This document shows positions 1-12,700 of a DNA stretch of 64,000 nucleotides, piece by piece. The translations under genes and the position numbers were made by a program. The notes below the pieces were generated by a model that was not told the DNA's origin, did no database searches, and saw only the letters and a program-made list of their open reading frames with translations. Positions within the stretch are counted from its first letter, which is position 1; each line of letters opens with the position of its first letter. This stretch comes from Lumnitzera littorea (taxonomy: Eukaryota > Streptophyta > Magnoliopsida > Myrtales > Combretaceae), in NCBI GenBank assembly GCA_024138015.1, contig JAMXBB010000006.1, forward strand, positions 70,895,752 to 70,959,751, written 5' to 3'.

Positions 1-203
1 AGAATATAATGCAGGGTGATAAGGAGGCTCATATTAAAGATCTAGGGGATGACAAGGAGCATCTTTCAAAGGAAATCCCATATGAGTGCAGAGAGAAGTC
101 CACTTGTTCCCAAACCCCTATCACCAGTAAGGAGATATGCTCCAATAAAGCTCCATCTTCTGATCAACAAAATGCCTCTACTCAATTTGAGAATAAATAA
201 TAG
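1..203 (+). pseudogene. E1 antisense ORF, C-terminal remnant
   Basis: A plus-strand open stretch of about 63 codons, rich in Lys, Glu, Asp and Ser, runs from the window edge to a stop near 200. It lies antisense to E1 gag-pol, just before the minisatellite at 320-449. That is the place occupied in E2 by the C-terminal coiled-coil end of the antisense ORF (16661-19275). Composition and position suggest the same gene, but I see no clear residue-by-residue match to the E2 copy. The assignment therefore rests on synteny. The upstream part lies outside the window. Confidence 0.45.
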
Positions 204-319
204 GATTTTTTCTCTTGTTGCAGTTTTATCTTTTGTATGGACTATATTGAGCTGAGTGGTCGGACGTTTGTAATAGTATTTGTGATGGATAAGAATCATT
301 TCTTCACATAACTTAGTAT

Positions 320-449
320 TTCCAATACGTTTTATTTCACATACTTTATCATTTCTAGGCATATATTATTTTACATGCTCTTATTTCTCAGTATGTTTTA
401 TTTCACATGCTCATTTTTCTTGGCATCCTTTATTTCACACGCCTAATTT
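320..449 (+). repeat. E1 hairpin-unit minisatellite (about 4 units)
   Basis: About four degenerate units of 30-34 bp share the core TTTTATTTCACATGC. They sit between the antisense ORF remnant and the end of pol, exactly as the nine-unit array of E2 does at 19447-19745. Some units can still fold as short stems, for example AGTATG with CATGCT around the TTTTATTTCA loop. Confidence 0.75.
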
Positions 450-699
450 GAGTGTCTTATAAACATTATCCATTAGTCATTTGGCATATGGACTAGCTGT
501 TTTACTTGAGGATTCATTATTCGGCTCTTGGATTGATTTATGAAGTTCAATAACTCCAATAAGCTTGAACTTATACTAGTTCATTCATCGTACAATTTGA
601 ACTTTTTAACTCATCAATCATATAAAGGTCGAGAAACAAATTTAAACTTCAAATATAATTGCCTTGTAAAACATGTAGGTTATTGTCTTATAAAACAAA

Positions 700-1790
700 A
701 AAAGATGTAGAACATCAAGGGAATCAGTTGAAATAAAGTTTCAAGTTTTCGGCATTCCATGTATGAAGGATAACAGTACCATCTAATCCTTTTAGTTGAT
801 AAGCCCCCTTGCTAACGACTTCTTAAACCTTAACCAGATCCTCCTAACTTGCACCAAGCTTTCCTTCTTTTTCGTGCATGCCAGTCATCTCTAGCTTTTG
901 GCAAACCAAGTCCCTAGGTTGAAAAACCTTATGCTTCACTTTCTGGTTATATTACCCGGTTGCCCTATGTTGATATGCTACAACCTTTGCTCTTGCAACA
1001 TCTTTGATTTCTTTAATTGTATTGAAATTTACAGTCAATCCAACATAATTAACCATTACATCAAAATTTTGTGTTCATAGATTAGGCAAATCCAACTCAA
1101 TCGGTAAAATTGCTTCCGTGCCATACACTAACTTGAAGGTTGTTTCCTTTATTGTGATTCTATATGTGGTTCAGTACCCCCATAAGACATCTGGTAATTC
1201 ATTAGTCCATTCCCTTTAACTTGATTAACCTTCATCCTTAAGTTGTGTAAGATGATCTTGTTGATAGCTTCAACTTGCCCATTCGTTTAAGGGTGAGCCA
1301 TAAACGTGTAGTTCAGTTGAATGTAGTATTTCTCACAAAATGCTCGGAACTTGTTGTTATCAAAATGTGGTCTCTTGTCTATGAATATCATAAATGGGAC
1401 TCTAAACCTTGATATTATGGAGTTGAAAATAAATGCATCCACTTTCTATTCGGTGATCTTCACTAATGCCTTGGCCTCCATCCATTTTATGAAACGATCT
1501 ACAGCAACAATGATAAATTGTCATTGGGCTATAGACTTTAGGAAGGGTCCAAGAACGATTAAACCCCATTAGGCAAAGGGCCTAGGACTAAATAAGCAAC
1601 ATAGAGCATGACGCAGCACTCATGCTTTTAGTACTATGGACAATGCCAAACAGCTATCTTTGCATCTTCTTTTACAGTCAGCCAATAATAACTAAGTCGC
1701 AATGCACAGATATACAATGTCTGTGCTTTTGTGTAGTTTCTACATACACCACCATGTAATTCAAATAATGCCTATTGAGCATCTCTTGAA
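700..1790 (-). pseudogene. E1 integrase remnant
   Basis: The minus strand encodes a broken retroviral-type integrase. The zinc-binding start is recognisable near 1690-1770 as an HGGVCRN segment followed by a tyrosine, so the second histidine of the H-C-x-x-H pattern appears lost. The catalytic core follows toward lower coordinates with many stops and frame changes. The C-terminal part aligns by eye with the E2 integrase tail (784 onward matches 19978 onward). An intact enzyme would insert the cDNA copy of the element into host DNA. This one is non-functional. Confidence 0.7.
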
Positions 1791-1949
1791 GGAAGCCATT
1801 GAAGAAAAGGTTAGGATATGCTACGTTTGTATAGCTAATCATCTATCAGTGTATAATTCATAGCTTGATAAACCAATCTTCATTCTTTCTTATCATAAGG
1901 AAGGACACCATCTCTTACATAATCTATGAGGGGATCCATCTAGGAGTTC

Positions 1950-2840
1950 TCTCTTGGGTAAGGAGCTAATTTACAACTTTACGAGACAATGGATAAACTT
2001 TTTGTGGTACAAATTCTACAAAAAGTTTGTCACTTAGGTTTAGAAATGCCATACTAGCCAATTTGAACAATTTATCAATAGCAATATTCTTACTTCTCAA
2101 AACCTTGTAGATTAAAAAAGATTGAAATTATTCCACAAGCATTCTTATCATTAACAGGTACTTGCTCATTTCTTGTTCCCTCACTATATAACTTCTTGTG
2201 ACTTGATTCACCACCAGTTACAAATCAAAGAAAACCTTAAGTTTCTTAACCCCAATTTCTTTTGCCAGTTGAAGTCTAGCTATCAAAGGTTCATATTTCA
2301 CTTCGTTGTTGCCAGTTGGGAATCCAAATTTTAAGGCATAATTAACCTTAACATTGTGGGGTCCTTATAGAACAAGGCCCGTACCACTTCCCTCTCTAGT
2401 ATAAGAATCATCTACATAAAGATACCATATGGGTTTCTCAACAATCTCTACGCTATCTCCCTCACCAGTGAACTTAGCAAAACAAATCCTCTACTACTTG
2501 AGCTTTTAATATCGTTCTAGGTTTGTACTATACACTATAGGCACTTAGCTCAAAGGCATATTTCATCATCCTCTTAGAAGAGTTTGGCCATTGCATTACT
2601 TGCCGCAGTGGCTGATTAATGAGGATTAAGATCTAGTGAGCCTTAAAATATGGTTTTGATTTCCTTGCCGAGAGAGCTACTACTAAAACAAATTTTTTGA
2701 TTTTTGTATACTGATGCTCTAGTCCTTGTAGGACAAGACTCACATAATAAGTATAAATATAAATTCTCTTCTGAGATAAGTGTCTAGAGTATCGGGAGTG
2801 ACGTAAGGAATTATTTAAGCTCATTGAATGCACTTTTGCA
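1950..2840 (-). pseudogene. E1 tandem RNase H region, internally deleted
   Basis: Two RNase H-like segments can be read on the minus strand. The RT-connected one keeps a YYVSLVLQGLE...SARK-KPYF stretch at 2640-2780. A second, plant-type one includes NNEVKYEPLIARL near 2270-2320 and VFF(D)..LVVNQV near 2210-2240, and extends toward 1950. Two RNase H domains are a known feature of the Tat clade. Compared with E2, a segment of roughly 25 residues is missing where YIYT runs straight into YYVS, and about 270 bp are missing between the end of RT (after NLQKC) and this region. Stops are frequent. Confidence 0.65.
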
Positions 2841-3480
2841 GATTGAGCTTCATGTCATGCTTCCTCAAAGTGGCAAAAGATTCCTCAAGATTAACAAGAT
2901 GCCGATCCTCTATTAAACTTTTCACAATCATGTTGTCGACATATACTTTGACATTTCGATGGATCTGGTATTTAAACATCATGGTGATAAGCCTCTGATA
3001 GGTTGCACTGGCATTCTTCAACCCAAAGGGCATCACCGTATAACAATATGTTCCGAAATTCGTGATGAATTATGTGAGAACCTCATCATGCTTGTTCATC
3101 TTAATTTGGTTGTAGCCTAAAAATGCATCAATAAAAGAATGTAATGCACGTCCAGTGGTCAAATCGACCATCTAATCAATCTTTGGGGGTAGAAAGAAAT
3201 CCTTAGGACATGCCTTGTTAAGATTTATAAAGTTTATGCACATGTACCATTTGTCATTAGACTTCATGACCAGCACACAATTGGTTAGCTAAGTTGGACA
3301 AGGCTCTTCTCCAATAAATCCCACTTTTAAGAGTTTCTGAACTTCTTCTTCTATGGCCGCTTGCCTCTCAAGGGGAAAATTTCTTTTCTTTTGTTGGATC
3401 ACTTTTGTGCTTGGATCAATTTAGAGCTTATGTACCATTACATGTCTAGGGATACTTGGCATATCTAAAGGGGACCATGC
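2821..3480 (-). pseudogene. E1 reverse transcriptase, YVDD mutated to YVDN
   Basis: The minus strand shows the finger and palm segments in order: a TNCVLVMKSN stretch, MCINF.NLNKACPKDFF, then D(A)F.GYNQIKM, MPFGLKNASATYQRL, the catalytic box and a final LNLQKC. The catalytic box at 2932-2943 reads YVDN instead of YVDD, so one of the two metal-binding aspartates is lost. Several stops lie upstream of it. The reading breaks right after the LNLQKC motif, where E2 continues with CVFG and about 90 more residues. This is a dead copy of the enzyme that would make cDNA from element RNA. Confidence 0.85.
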
Positions 3481-3659
3481 AAACACATTTACACTATTTT
3501 GTAGGAAGTTAATTAAATTTTAGCGAATGTGTTTCGGCAAGGGTTTCCCTATCTTGGTTGTTTTTCTAGGGTTATCTCCTAAAGAGATTTCCTCCATTTC
3601 ATTTTTAGCATTGTCTATGCCGACTAACTTTCCTTCCGAACAAGTTTCTATTTGAAAAA

Positions 3660-4300
3660 TCTCTTCTTACCTCAAGGCCCTTACGTATAAAAACCTTACC
3701 AACTGCTAATCCCCTTTACATACACCAACTCCCGTGAGAGTGAGGAATTTGCTATGGAAGGGACGATACCGAATAAGTGTTGATACAGCTGTCCCATGAT
3801 CATGTTATATAGGGACCAACATTTAACAAGATGGAAATCTACTTTACCTTTTGCAACATGCTCATTATCTCCAATCTAGATTGGTAAAGAGATTACTTGA
3901 GCTACCCAAAAGAGTTGATTATTGAAGGCATACAAATCATAACTGTAAGATCTCAACTATACTTTGATCTTTAGTCTCATTTGGTTAAAAGCGTACTAGA
4001 AAATTATGTTTGCAGAACATCCAGTGTCAATAAGAATTTTCTTGACCTTGAAGTTAGTAATTCTTGCACTAACCACAAGTGCATCATCATGTGACCTTTG
4101 GATACCTTCAAAATCTTCCTCTATGAAAGAGATCGTATTATCGATCTTGACCTTCTTCCCTTAGATGTTGTAAACATATTTTATGGCATTAGTTAGACTC
4201 AAAAAGCTTGATAGGCTTATAGCAAATCCACTGACTATAGTGTTGTTTATCCCATTAGGTGCTCTACTGGTACTACTATCCCTTACATCTCTTCCGGCAA
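3660..4300 (-). pseudogene. E1 aspartic protease region
   Basis: On the minus strand the segment around 4021-4045 reads ILIDTGCSANIIF, a retropepsin active site with the DTG triad intact. About 70 codons further on (near 3800-3860) comes KCWSLYNMIMGQ, the equivalent of the YN-IMG flap-distal motif seen in E2. Stops such as the one after IIF interrupt the frame. Tat elements use this enzyme to cut the Gag-Pol polyprotein. The gene is a remnant, although its catalytic triad is better kept than in E2, which has DMG. Confidence 0.7.
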
Positions 4301-4369
4301 TAGCTGGTCATGTATCATTCTTTTGGTCTTCACGTCTCCTTTGAGACAGTTGCTCGATATTCTTATTAG

Positions 4370-5640
4370 CACTAGGAACTTTCACAAGTGCTTACATTGA
4401 ATTGTATCCTCAATCAAATTCTTAAGTTAGATGCATTCATCTATATTATGACCTTTGTCGTAATGGAAATCATAGTACTTGTTGGAATTTCGCCTTGAGG
4501 GATTTCCTCTCATCCTTTCTGACTATTGCAAAATGCCCCTTTACCCACTTACCTCCATTAATATGTTTAAAATTAGATGATTAATTGGATTATGGGACAA
4601 ATATGTTGGAATTTGAGGTCTCTTTCTCTCGGCATTTGGACTTTGATCGTCGTCCGTCTTGAGTTGATCTTTTGCACTCCTCCTCTTGTCATTTTTCTTA
4701 TCTCCTTTGTTTTGATTAGCTTCTCACCAAGCCTTTATGTTGTCCTCTTATCGTATGTAAGAAGTGGCTTTAGCTTTAAAATCAACAAAAGTTCTTGACT
4801 TGTTCTTAGTAAGAGACTTAAAAAAGTCTCCATAGGGCTTAACCCCATCAATGACAGTGTTAAGCACCACACTCATGTCCAACTCTAGGATTTGGACCAT
4901 CTCAGCCATAAACTTAGACAAATAATCCCTAATTGTCTCATTTGATCTTTGCTTTATTGTATTAAGGAATGAAGAATCCTTAACAGGAAGCTTACTAGCA
5001 AGGAAGTACTAAAGAAACACTTCTACTAATTCTTCAAAACACGAAATAGTATTTGGTTTCAAATGTTTAAACCATGTACTTACTGCGTTCCTCAATGTCA
5101 AATGAAAAGCTGGGTAGGCTACGGCATCACTAAAACTGTACAACTTGGCTAAAGTGCGGTAGTACTCTAAATGATCTTTAGGATCTTTCATCCCATCATA
5201 ACTTTCAAATTACAGCAACTTAATGTGCCATGGAATAATTTCCTCTAAAATCTCAGGGATAATGGGGATCTTCTAGATTTTAAATTGCTTACTCATTGCA
5301 ACAAGGGTGCTAACATGTGAGGGCTGACATAGTGCACCTGTTGCGGTTACTTACCTTTGTCAACCTTCTTGAGAGTAAGAGCTAAAGGTCCCATTGTAAC
5401 CTTGCTTGTTTTTTTGGCAATTCAGGTGAGTAGATTGAGTCATTGCTGTTCTCAACATCGTAATCGTCATGCTCCTTGCTTTGATTTATGTAGATACTAT
5501 TATGGAGAAAATTAATTATCTCTTCATGTTCTTTGTTTAGTTCACTATTTGGCCAAGCCGAGGCAAAGTTATGCTAGCTTAGCCAAACGTTGCACATCAG
5601 TATGCTTACTCCCCACTTCAAGGTGATGGGAAGAGGTACC
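4370..5640 (-). pseudogene. E1 gag remnant
   Basis: The minus-strand reading from 5191 to 5009 (MKDPKDHLEYYRTLAKLYSF and on) matches the capsid-like Retrotrans_gag pattern: DP..HLEYY, A..AF.LTLR, WF..L.P.TI..F. It continues toward 4800 with further stops. Near 4400-4490 a DFHYDKGHNIDEC stretch represents the zinc knuckle; the expected first cysteine is replaced by tyrosine. The N-terminal leader toward 5640 is too broken to place a start. The protein would have formed the virus-like particle of the element. Confidence 0.75.
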
Positions 5641-5699
5641 AGCACCTGCGCTCTTTGTCGGCTTAGTTTTCACCATGTAGGTGTGTTTGAGAAAAAACA

Positions 5700-5711
5700 G
5701 ACGATGCTAAA
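5700..5711 (-). other. E1 decayed primer-binding site
   Basis: The bases ACGATGCTAA directly before the LTR correspond to ACGGCGCCAA at the same place in E2 (25180-25189). The minus strand of E2 reads TTGGCGCCGTCT, the usual tRNA-Asp-type PBS of this clade. E1 differs from it by a few transitions. Confidence 0.6.
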
Positions 5712-6150
5712 TGTTGTTAATGGGTTTTAGACTTGAACTTTATCTTGTAAAGAAAGGAAAAACTTTTGATATCGGGGCTAATCTAGTGAGACCACTCCGA
5801 TGCCTAAGTCAGTGAATGAATGTAAGAAAACTTGAGTAAAATTATGGAGAGTTACTAGATCATCTCTGATAGCATTTCTTTACCATCTTTATAGATGAAT
5901 GTCGTATCTGAAGCAACGGTTATCAAAATGATATCGAGACACGTAGAGGTCTCTTGATTAGGCACATTCTTGAAATGTAAGGAGAGTGGGCAGTTATGTA
6001 ATATAACCATGCCAAGTGATAACTATTCGCACCACTCCCTTTGAATTCAAATTAGATACGAATTCGTATTACTCAACATTAGCTAAGAATGTAGATAAGT
6101 CGGCCTATCGACATACAAGTGGACGAGTGAACAAAACTCGACAATCAACA
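5712..6150 (-). repeat. E1 5' LTR (439 bp)
   Basis: The block starts TGTTGTTAATG and ends CAATCAACA. It aligns by eye along its whole length with the right LTR of E2 (25191-25656), including the shared segment CCACTCCGATGCCTAAGT. On the minus strand it is the 5' LTR, because the PBS and gag lie immediately to its left. The flank to the right (CCGACCCCCTAAAATC) looks pyrimidine-rich, which is odd for a 5' LTR edge. No second element can be read there. Confidence 0.8.
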
Positions 6151-9100
6151 CCGACCCCCTAAAATCTCCACTTAAATGAACACAATATCGACGTCTTACA
6201 ACTAACAAGGAAACAAAGTAAAGGATGGACTAATAAGAAATTAGTAAGGTTGCTTGAATTAGTTAGGTATTGCTTAGTATGTGACTTGATGCATTATGGC
6301 ATGGCATGAAAAGGACTTATGGAATAAGTTTTTATAAAAATGAGATTTCACTATGCTGAGCTATAAATGAAAGCAAAGCTAGGTTTGAATGAGAAAATGA
6401 TTAGACTATTAAAAGCTGGGTTTATGAAGTGAATGGCTTAATTTATAAAAGCTACGTTTTCAAGCATATAAAATTGCATTTCTAAACCATTTCATGTGAT
6501 TTCTATTAAGCTAGATTTTGGGGGTCATACTCTTAGGTTGCTCCTTGTTACCACATAGGTTCCTAAACATTATATCTAGTTACTCGAAGATGTCAACTAA
6601 CTAAATGAGTGCTGGGTTAGGTTAGGATATTGATGTCGATATATATCAAGTGCATGAGCATAATATACATTATCCACATTGAATGCTTAGCTAGGAAATG
6701 ATAAGTAAATATAATTTAACTAACTACCTATTGATGTGACTGTGTATTAACTATGCTTGTTATTGTATATCATCCACTTTTACTTAGCTTACAGTAAGTT
6801 GAGGGGATAGGTTGTCATATCCTTAAGTTAAGGATGAGTTAGATAGGGAATCACATCGTAAAGGCAAAAAGACTTTAGAATTCTAGTTGGAGATAGGTTC
6901 TTAGATGAAGTCATTGGCTATAGGATATGGTTTAAGTACATGAAGGCAACTTTTCAAGAGAGGTGATGGTGTTACCTTACAAAGGATATAATGTAGCAGA
7001 TGTAGTCAAATTGTGTATACTTAAAAGATTCCTATATGGTAAAGAAGTATATAACTATGATATTTTAGACATGGCTCATTATTGTATAAACTTGTACTGT
7101 TATTATTGAGTTGATTATTGGAAATTAAATACTTTCTTAAGTGGAAAGAAACAGGTTTCATCTTATTCCTAACTCAAAGATGGCATACTGAACTATCTTC
7201 AAGCAACAAAAGTTTAAGAAAAACTTTTAAGCAAATGCCTAAAAGGAAGGGCATTACATCAAATTAAAAATATGGTTCCCTTAAGAAATCATGCTTGGAA
7301 ACAAATTTTCAATTAATTTTTCAAAAGCATAAATGATGTTATTTTTATTTCAAAATTTTTGTACAATTACTGCTAAGGGTCTATTTGATTCTATGGAAAG
7401 AGTTTTGTAAAATTCAAAAGTTGGATTTTTAGTATTTTCAACCTATCTTAAAGTAATGTGCTAGACTTGTTTCAAGTAGAAGTTTAATTAAGTAATTTGA
7501 TTTACAAGTGTTGTAATACAATTGTAGTTAAGTTTTGAAATATTAGGTTAGATTGATGAAGTGTAGAATAAGGGAGGGGATGCTAAAGTTAAGCGATTTG
7601 ATGATTCATGAAGTGTTTTACATGGGTCATAAGTTTGGTCAAAAAGTTAGTCAAAACCTCAAGTAAATGAAAATATGAAATAATTTGATGCTTAGAAATT
7701 AGGTCAGAAGTTGACTTAAAAGGTCAGATAATTCTTTCTACGTATACGTGTTTAAAAAGATTTTTTATAACTTCTACAAGTGTATAGCCATATAAGATAA
7801 TTAACCTAGCATACTAATGTTGATATAACAATTGGACATTAAATTAATGTTTTATTGAAACTCTTTTACTTTGAAATCAAAATGATGTAATAACATATAA
7901 GTAAATAGTAGCTAAGATGTCAGAAACTATGTTAGAAGGTGCATTAGAAGAACCTTATATAAAGAAGGTAAGTCACCAAAAGTATTCTAAATAAAAGTTG
8001 TTTTAAAAGAGTAACTTTAAGAATTTGTTCATAAATACAAGTAAGTTAGTAATTCTACTTATATTTGACATACCCTTTTACTTAAGTATCGTACTCATTT
8101 TGTCTAGGTAATGTAGGCAAAGTTGAGCCTCCAAAATAGGTGTGAGAGTTTAGGAAATTAGCTAAGTGGCCCTAGTAAGTGAATTTCTTGTATGCTAGAG
8201 TAGATTTTATCTACTCATATTGCATGTAACATATTTAACCATGATGGACTTGATTGATCTTATAGTGAATGTGATATGTTGGTTGTTGAATTATTGTGAA
8301 GATTCTTAAACACATGGTATGCAAAATGCTAGGTGAATCATGTTTGTTATGTGTTATTAATGTTGCCATTGGGCTACTAATTGATCTTGTTGTGCTTGGT
8401 TTTGTATTAACTTAATAAATAGATTAGGTACTAACCCTACTTCCTAACTTGTTCGCTTAAGTAAATCCAATACAGATGCTTTAAAATTTAATAGAAAAGA
8501 TGAGTAAAGTAAATCTTAGATCAAGGAATAAATTTTCTTCATTTTTGTTTGTCAATCGATTGATGCATTAATAGCTTATCACAAAAATGACTTATAGGTT
8601 AAGTTTTCTAAACTTGAGAAGTGCTAGGTTAAGTTAAACTTAGCTAGGTTTTCATTTATATAGATTTACATTAACCAATAATCTCAACCACAATTGGGGT
8701 TACTTTTAGGCTATATTGCTAGGTTCCATGAAACTTATCTAGATACCCAAATTGAAGTTGAAAAATTGAATGAGAGCTAAGCTAAGCTAAAATATAGGTA
8801 TCGATACATGTCACTTACATAAGTATGGCATTCCATTTTTGCATGTTCTTATTTGTTTGGATTATGAGGCAAAGCATGAGGATATGAACTTGCTAACTTG
8901 TTTATGATATGATCCTACTTGTATTACTATTTGTAAATCCACTCTCACTCAACTTACAGTAAGCTGAGTAGATAAAGTATTTTATCTTAAGGTTTTAATG
9001 TAAGAGCTAGACAATATACATAGCAAGGGATACTTTTGAAGTGCACTAGAAGAGTCAGCAACTTGTGGAGAAGAATATTTCAAGTTGAAGTATAATACTA

Positions 9101-9260
9101 TTAGAATTATGTAATGGAAAAAAAAATGCACAAGTTAGTATTAACACCTTTTTTTATATGTAGAAGTTGTACATATTTGTAGTGTTAAACTTTGAAGTTG
9201 AACTCTAATGGAAGCACCAACTACGTAATGATTGTTTGAAAGTTAAGTTACATGTAAGTT
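6151..9260. other. AT-rich non-coding DNA with two related LTR-like blocks
   Basis: No gene is visible. Two loosely similar blocks, about 6540-7150 and 8690-9260, share the order of several words, for instance CAGTAAGTTGAGGGGATAG near 6790 and CAGTAAGCTGAGTAGATAA near 8955, each preceded by a TCCACT segment. They resemble the 'CTCAC...AAGCTTGCAG' part of long plant LTRs such as D1-D3 in this window. They may be remnants of two LTRs of one old element or two independent copies. Confidence 0.35.
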
Positions 9261-9696
9261 AAGCAAGTGTTCTTCTATGATGTAGCATCCTTTATTAAAT
9301 TAAGATGTGACAGTTATCAAGTTTATTTTACTATTAATAGTCTTTCATTATTGACCACTCCTTTATTTAGGGATTACAATGATGCAATTACCTATATATA
9401 TGTATATATAATAATGGAGGTTAATTATAAGTTTCTCATATTAATTATTTCTAATTCATCATTGTCATTATTTAGTATGTTCAGATATGTATATAAGTTC
9501 ATTGTCTTGTTGCAGTTATAAGTTACTAATACCCTACTATTATTATTATCAATATATTTTTCATTGGTCAATTGGTTCATATATTTAGATTCATCATTAT
9601 TATTGTTGTGTGCATCACTAAAATCCATTACCTATACAATATTAATATATAAGTATTTTTATTAAGCTTTTATAATGGATTGTTAATAAAATCTTC

Positions 9697-9720
9697 ATAT
9701 ATATATATATATATATATAT
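9697..9720. repeat. (AT)12 microsatellite
   Basis: A perfect run of alternating A and T. Confidence 0.95.
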
Positions 9721-12700
9721 TCATATGAGCAACCATGATAAGTCCAAACATAACTTAATAGAAGATATGGACTTGACATGGCATAACATGATACAAATTG
9801 AATGGGATGTGACAAAACATGATATGATATGAAGTAATATAGAATGTAAGTAGGACAAAAAGCATGAATTTGCCATGCCTTCTCATGCATACATATACTT
9901 AGTATTTAACAATATAAAATCTTTTGAATTAATGTCCATCCCATACATACAAATCTATGTTATAATTAATGGTTTGTGTAGCATATATTTATATATTCTC
10001 AAATTACCAGTTTATTTGTTTCTTACCAATACTAGTTTTATGTAACTTATATATGTGTTTATTATTATTATTGTTGTTGTTGTCGTCGTCCTTTTCCTTC
10101 TCCTTATTATTGTTGTTCGTAATTATTCTCTTATTATCTTATCTTCTTTTTCTATATTTTTTTTCCTATCATAAGAGTATAGTGGAATAACTATTTTATT
10201 ATTACAAATATCTTTTAACTACTATTAGTACAATCGCCAGTATTAATATTCTTTACTACTATTTAACTAAAATAACATTCCATCTAATAGGGAAGGCACT
10301 TTAGATGAACTTTTACTTAAGCATCAAAATATGAGTTATGTCTTATTAATTGGTTATCACTTTATTTTAAAAATCTTAATAAGTTAGTAGAATTTTAGAC
10401 ATCATGATCAACATATAGGTATGTTTGATTTTTTTTGTTTACACTTTATGTCTTGCCTATTTAATTTTCTTTCGTATTTAATTATTTTGATTGTTCTAGT
10501 TTATAAACATTATCATCATTATCGTTATTTAATTCTTATTTCATAATTGCTCTTTATCAATTTCCTATCTTAGCCCTATGTTAGTAAACAAAAATTTAAC
10601 ATGTATTGATGATAATATAACAATTCTATAATATTTGTTTCCATTATTATTGTATAATCTTTATTTATTAGTTATTTACTCCCTAATTTATTATTTGACA
10701 ACAAGTATTTTCTACATAAGTTTTGTACATGGATATCCTATTTGACTTTGATTATCTAATTTATTTTTTTTATTAAAGCAGATAAAAGTATCATTCATCT
10801 ACATTTTATTAGTTGTCATTAACTTGATATTTCTATCCTTAAATACCTTTTGTGAAGGTTATAAGCATTATGCAATGTTCGTGTCAATATTCCTCTTTTC
10901 TTTCTTTTCTTTTTTTTTTCTTTTCATTAACAATGATATTCTTTATTTTACCATTAATAGTATTTTTATGTTAGTTCACAATTCTTTATCAATTGGATTT
11001 AATGTGCATTACTGATAACTTAATCTTTTACTACTCTTCCTTTCTATGTTTACTATTTTAACATCCTTCTATTTTCTATTTCATTAATTATTAGTCAATA
11101 AAGGTTTGGTACATCTTATTAAGTTTTTATAACATAAAGTTTATGATCTTACTGATTAATTAATATCTATTTTATTATCACATCATCAAGAAGACCTTAA
11201 AAACTAGAATTCTTTTAGTCTACCCCTTTTATATATATAAATAATTCTCTTCGCTATTTTAGGAGATTTTACTCCTATTCCACTTATCGTTAAACAACAC
11301 TAATTTCTATAGACATCTATTATTTCCCAATAATTAAACAAAACTCCAAAATAAATATTATCTTAAAAACAATTAAATATATAACTCCAAATAAATAATA
11401 ACACAATACAAAAATAACTCCATATAACTGCAAAACATTATCATAACAACTCATAAAGTCATACCAAACCTATATTCTACTTCTCTCTTTAAAACTCATC
11501 ATCCCACAAATCAATTTCCTATGTTTTGCTAAAAGATTCAAACTTATGTAATGATAATACTTTTACTATAAGGCCTTAGAACTTGAAATGCTATAGTCCA
11601 TCACGTATCCCTAGCATCTACAAATACGTGAGGAGTAAACTTTTACTAAAATCTCCATAATGCCTATTATAATTTCCAATTAATTTTAATAAAATTTAAT
11701 TTTTAGAAGAATCAAGATGGTCACTAAATAAAAGTTATAAAATCCTAAATAAGATTTTATTAATTTATACTATGAGATTCTAAATAATCCTGCTTAAATA
11801 TCTTCTTTATTCTAGTTGCTACTCCCCAACTCAATGATTAAATCCATAGCCATCCAACTTTAAAATTCTATTCAAGTAGCTATACTAGAAAAATTTAAGA
11901 CAAGATGAACCAAAACCTAATACGGAATACACAAACACATAGGTATGAGTAGGGATTTACAAATTCACATGCATTTCAAGGAACAATAAATGCATGCACC
12001 AGTTTATTATTTTTGTTTTTTTGTAAACCCTATAAATTTAGCATATTGAGTATAGAGTCAAACTCGAGTACTATACATAATTTCCTTAAATGAACCAAAC
12101 TTATAAACTTAAAGCTGATTAAAATTTTAAATTCAAAACCTAAAACAGATATAAAAAGTAGTAATATACTATTGGAAACCCTAATCATACATATTGTGTA
12201 TGTGTAAATACAAGAGATAGAACCTAAACCTGATAAAAACCTTAAAACCAAAACTCTAAACTTATAAAATATATAAATTTACCCTAACGGTGATAAAGCC
12301 CTAATTTTGTAAAATCATCGATAAACACACGTGTTATGTAAAATCACTAATGAACGAATAGAGATAATATCTAAATACTAATAAATAAAAACAATAACAA
12401 ATTAACTAAATAAATTAACAAGATTACAAGCACTACCCTATAAATATAGGTGGCGTTACATGTATATGTATACATATATATATGATAGTTTCTTATATTG
12501 ATTTAATTTTATTATGTATTATGTGGTATACATTAGTTTATACCATATATCATTTCTATAGTTACATCATATTCTATCCTAATTCTTATCTTAAAATTAA
12601 CTCATTTATATGCGCTTAAATCATCTTATCTTAAAAAAATGGGTAAAGTTTTGTAAGAAAAGTTAAAAAGTCACCCACATCTCTTTCTTCCTTCCAATTT

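Larger units (their letters stand above)
1..6150 (-). mobile_element. E1: partial Ty3/gypsy (Tat-like) retrotransposon
   Basis: A degenerate LTR retrotransposon reads on the minus strand and its 3' part lies beyond the left window edge. From right to left it shows a 439-bp LTR, a decayed primer-binding site, gag, protease, reverse transcriptase, RNase H, integrase, a small minisatellite and the end of an ORF on the opposite strand. The same order and closely similar sequence occur in E2 at 15850-25656, so both belong to one family. The RT wording (PFGLKNA, ATYQRL) and an RNase H of the NNE-Y-EALI type are typical of the plant Tat clade. Every coding part has stops, and two internal deletions relative to E2 are visible around 2740-2840. 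It cannot be autonomous. Confidence 0.85.
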
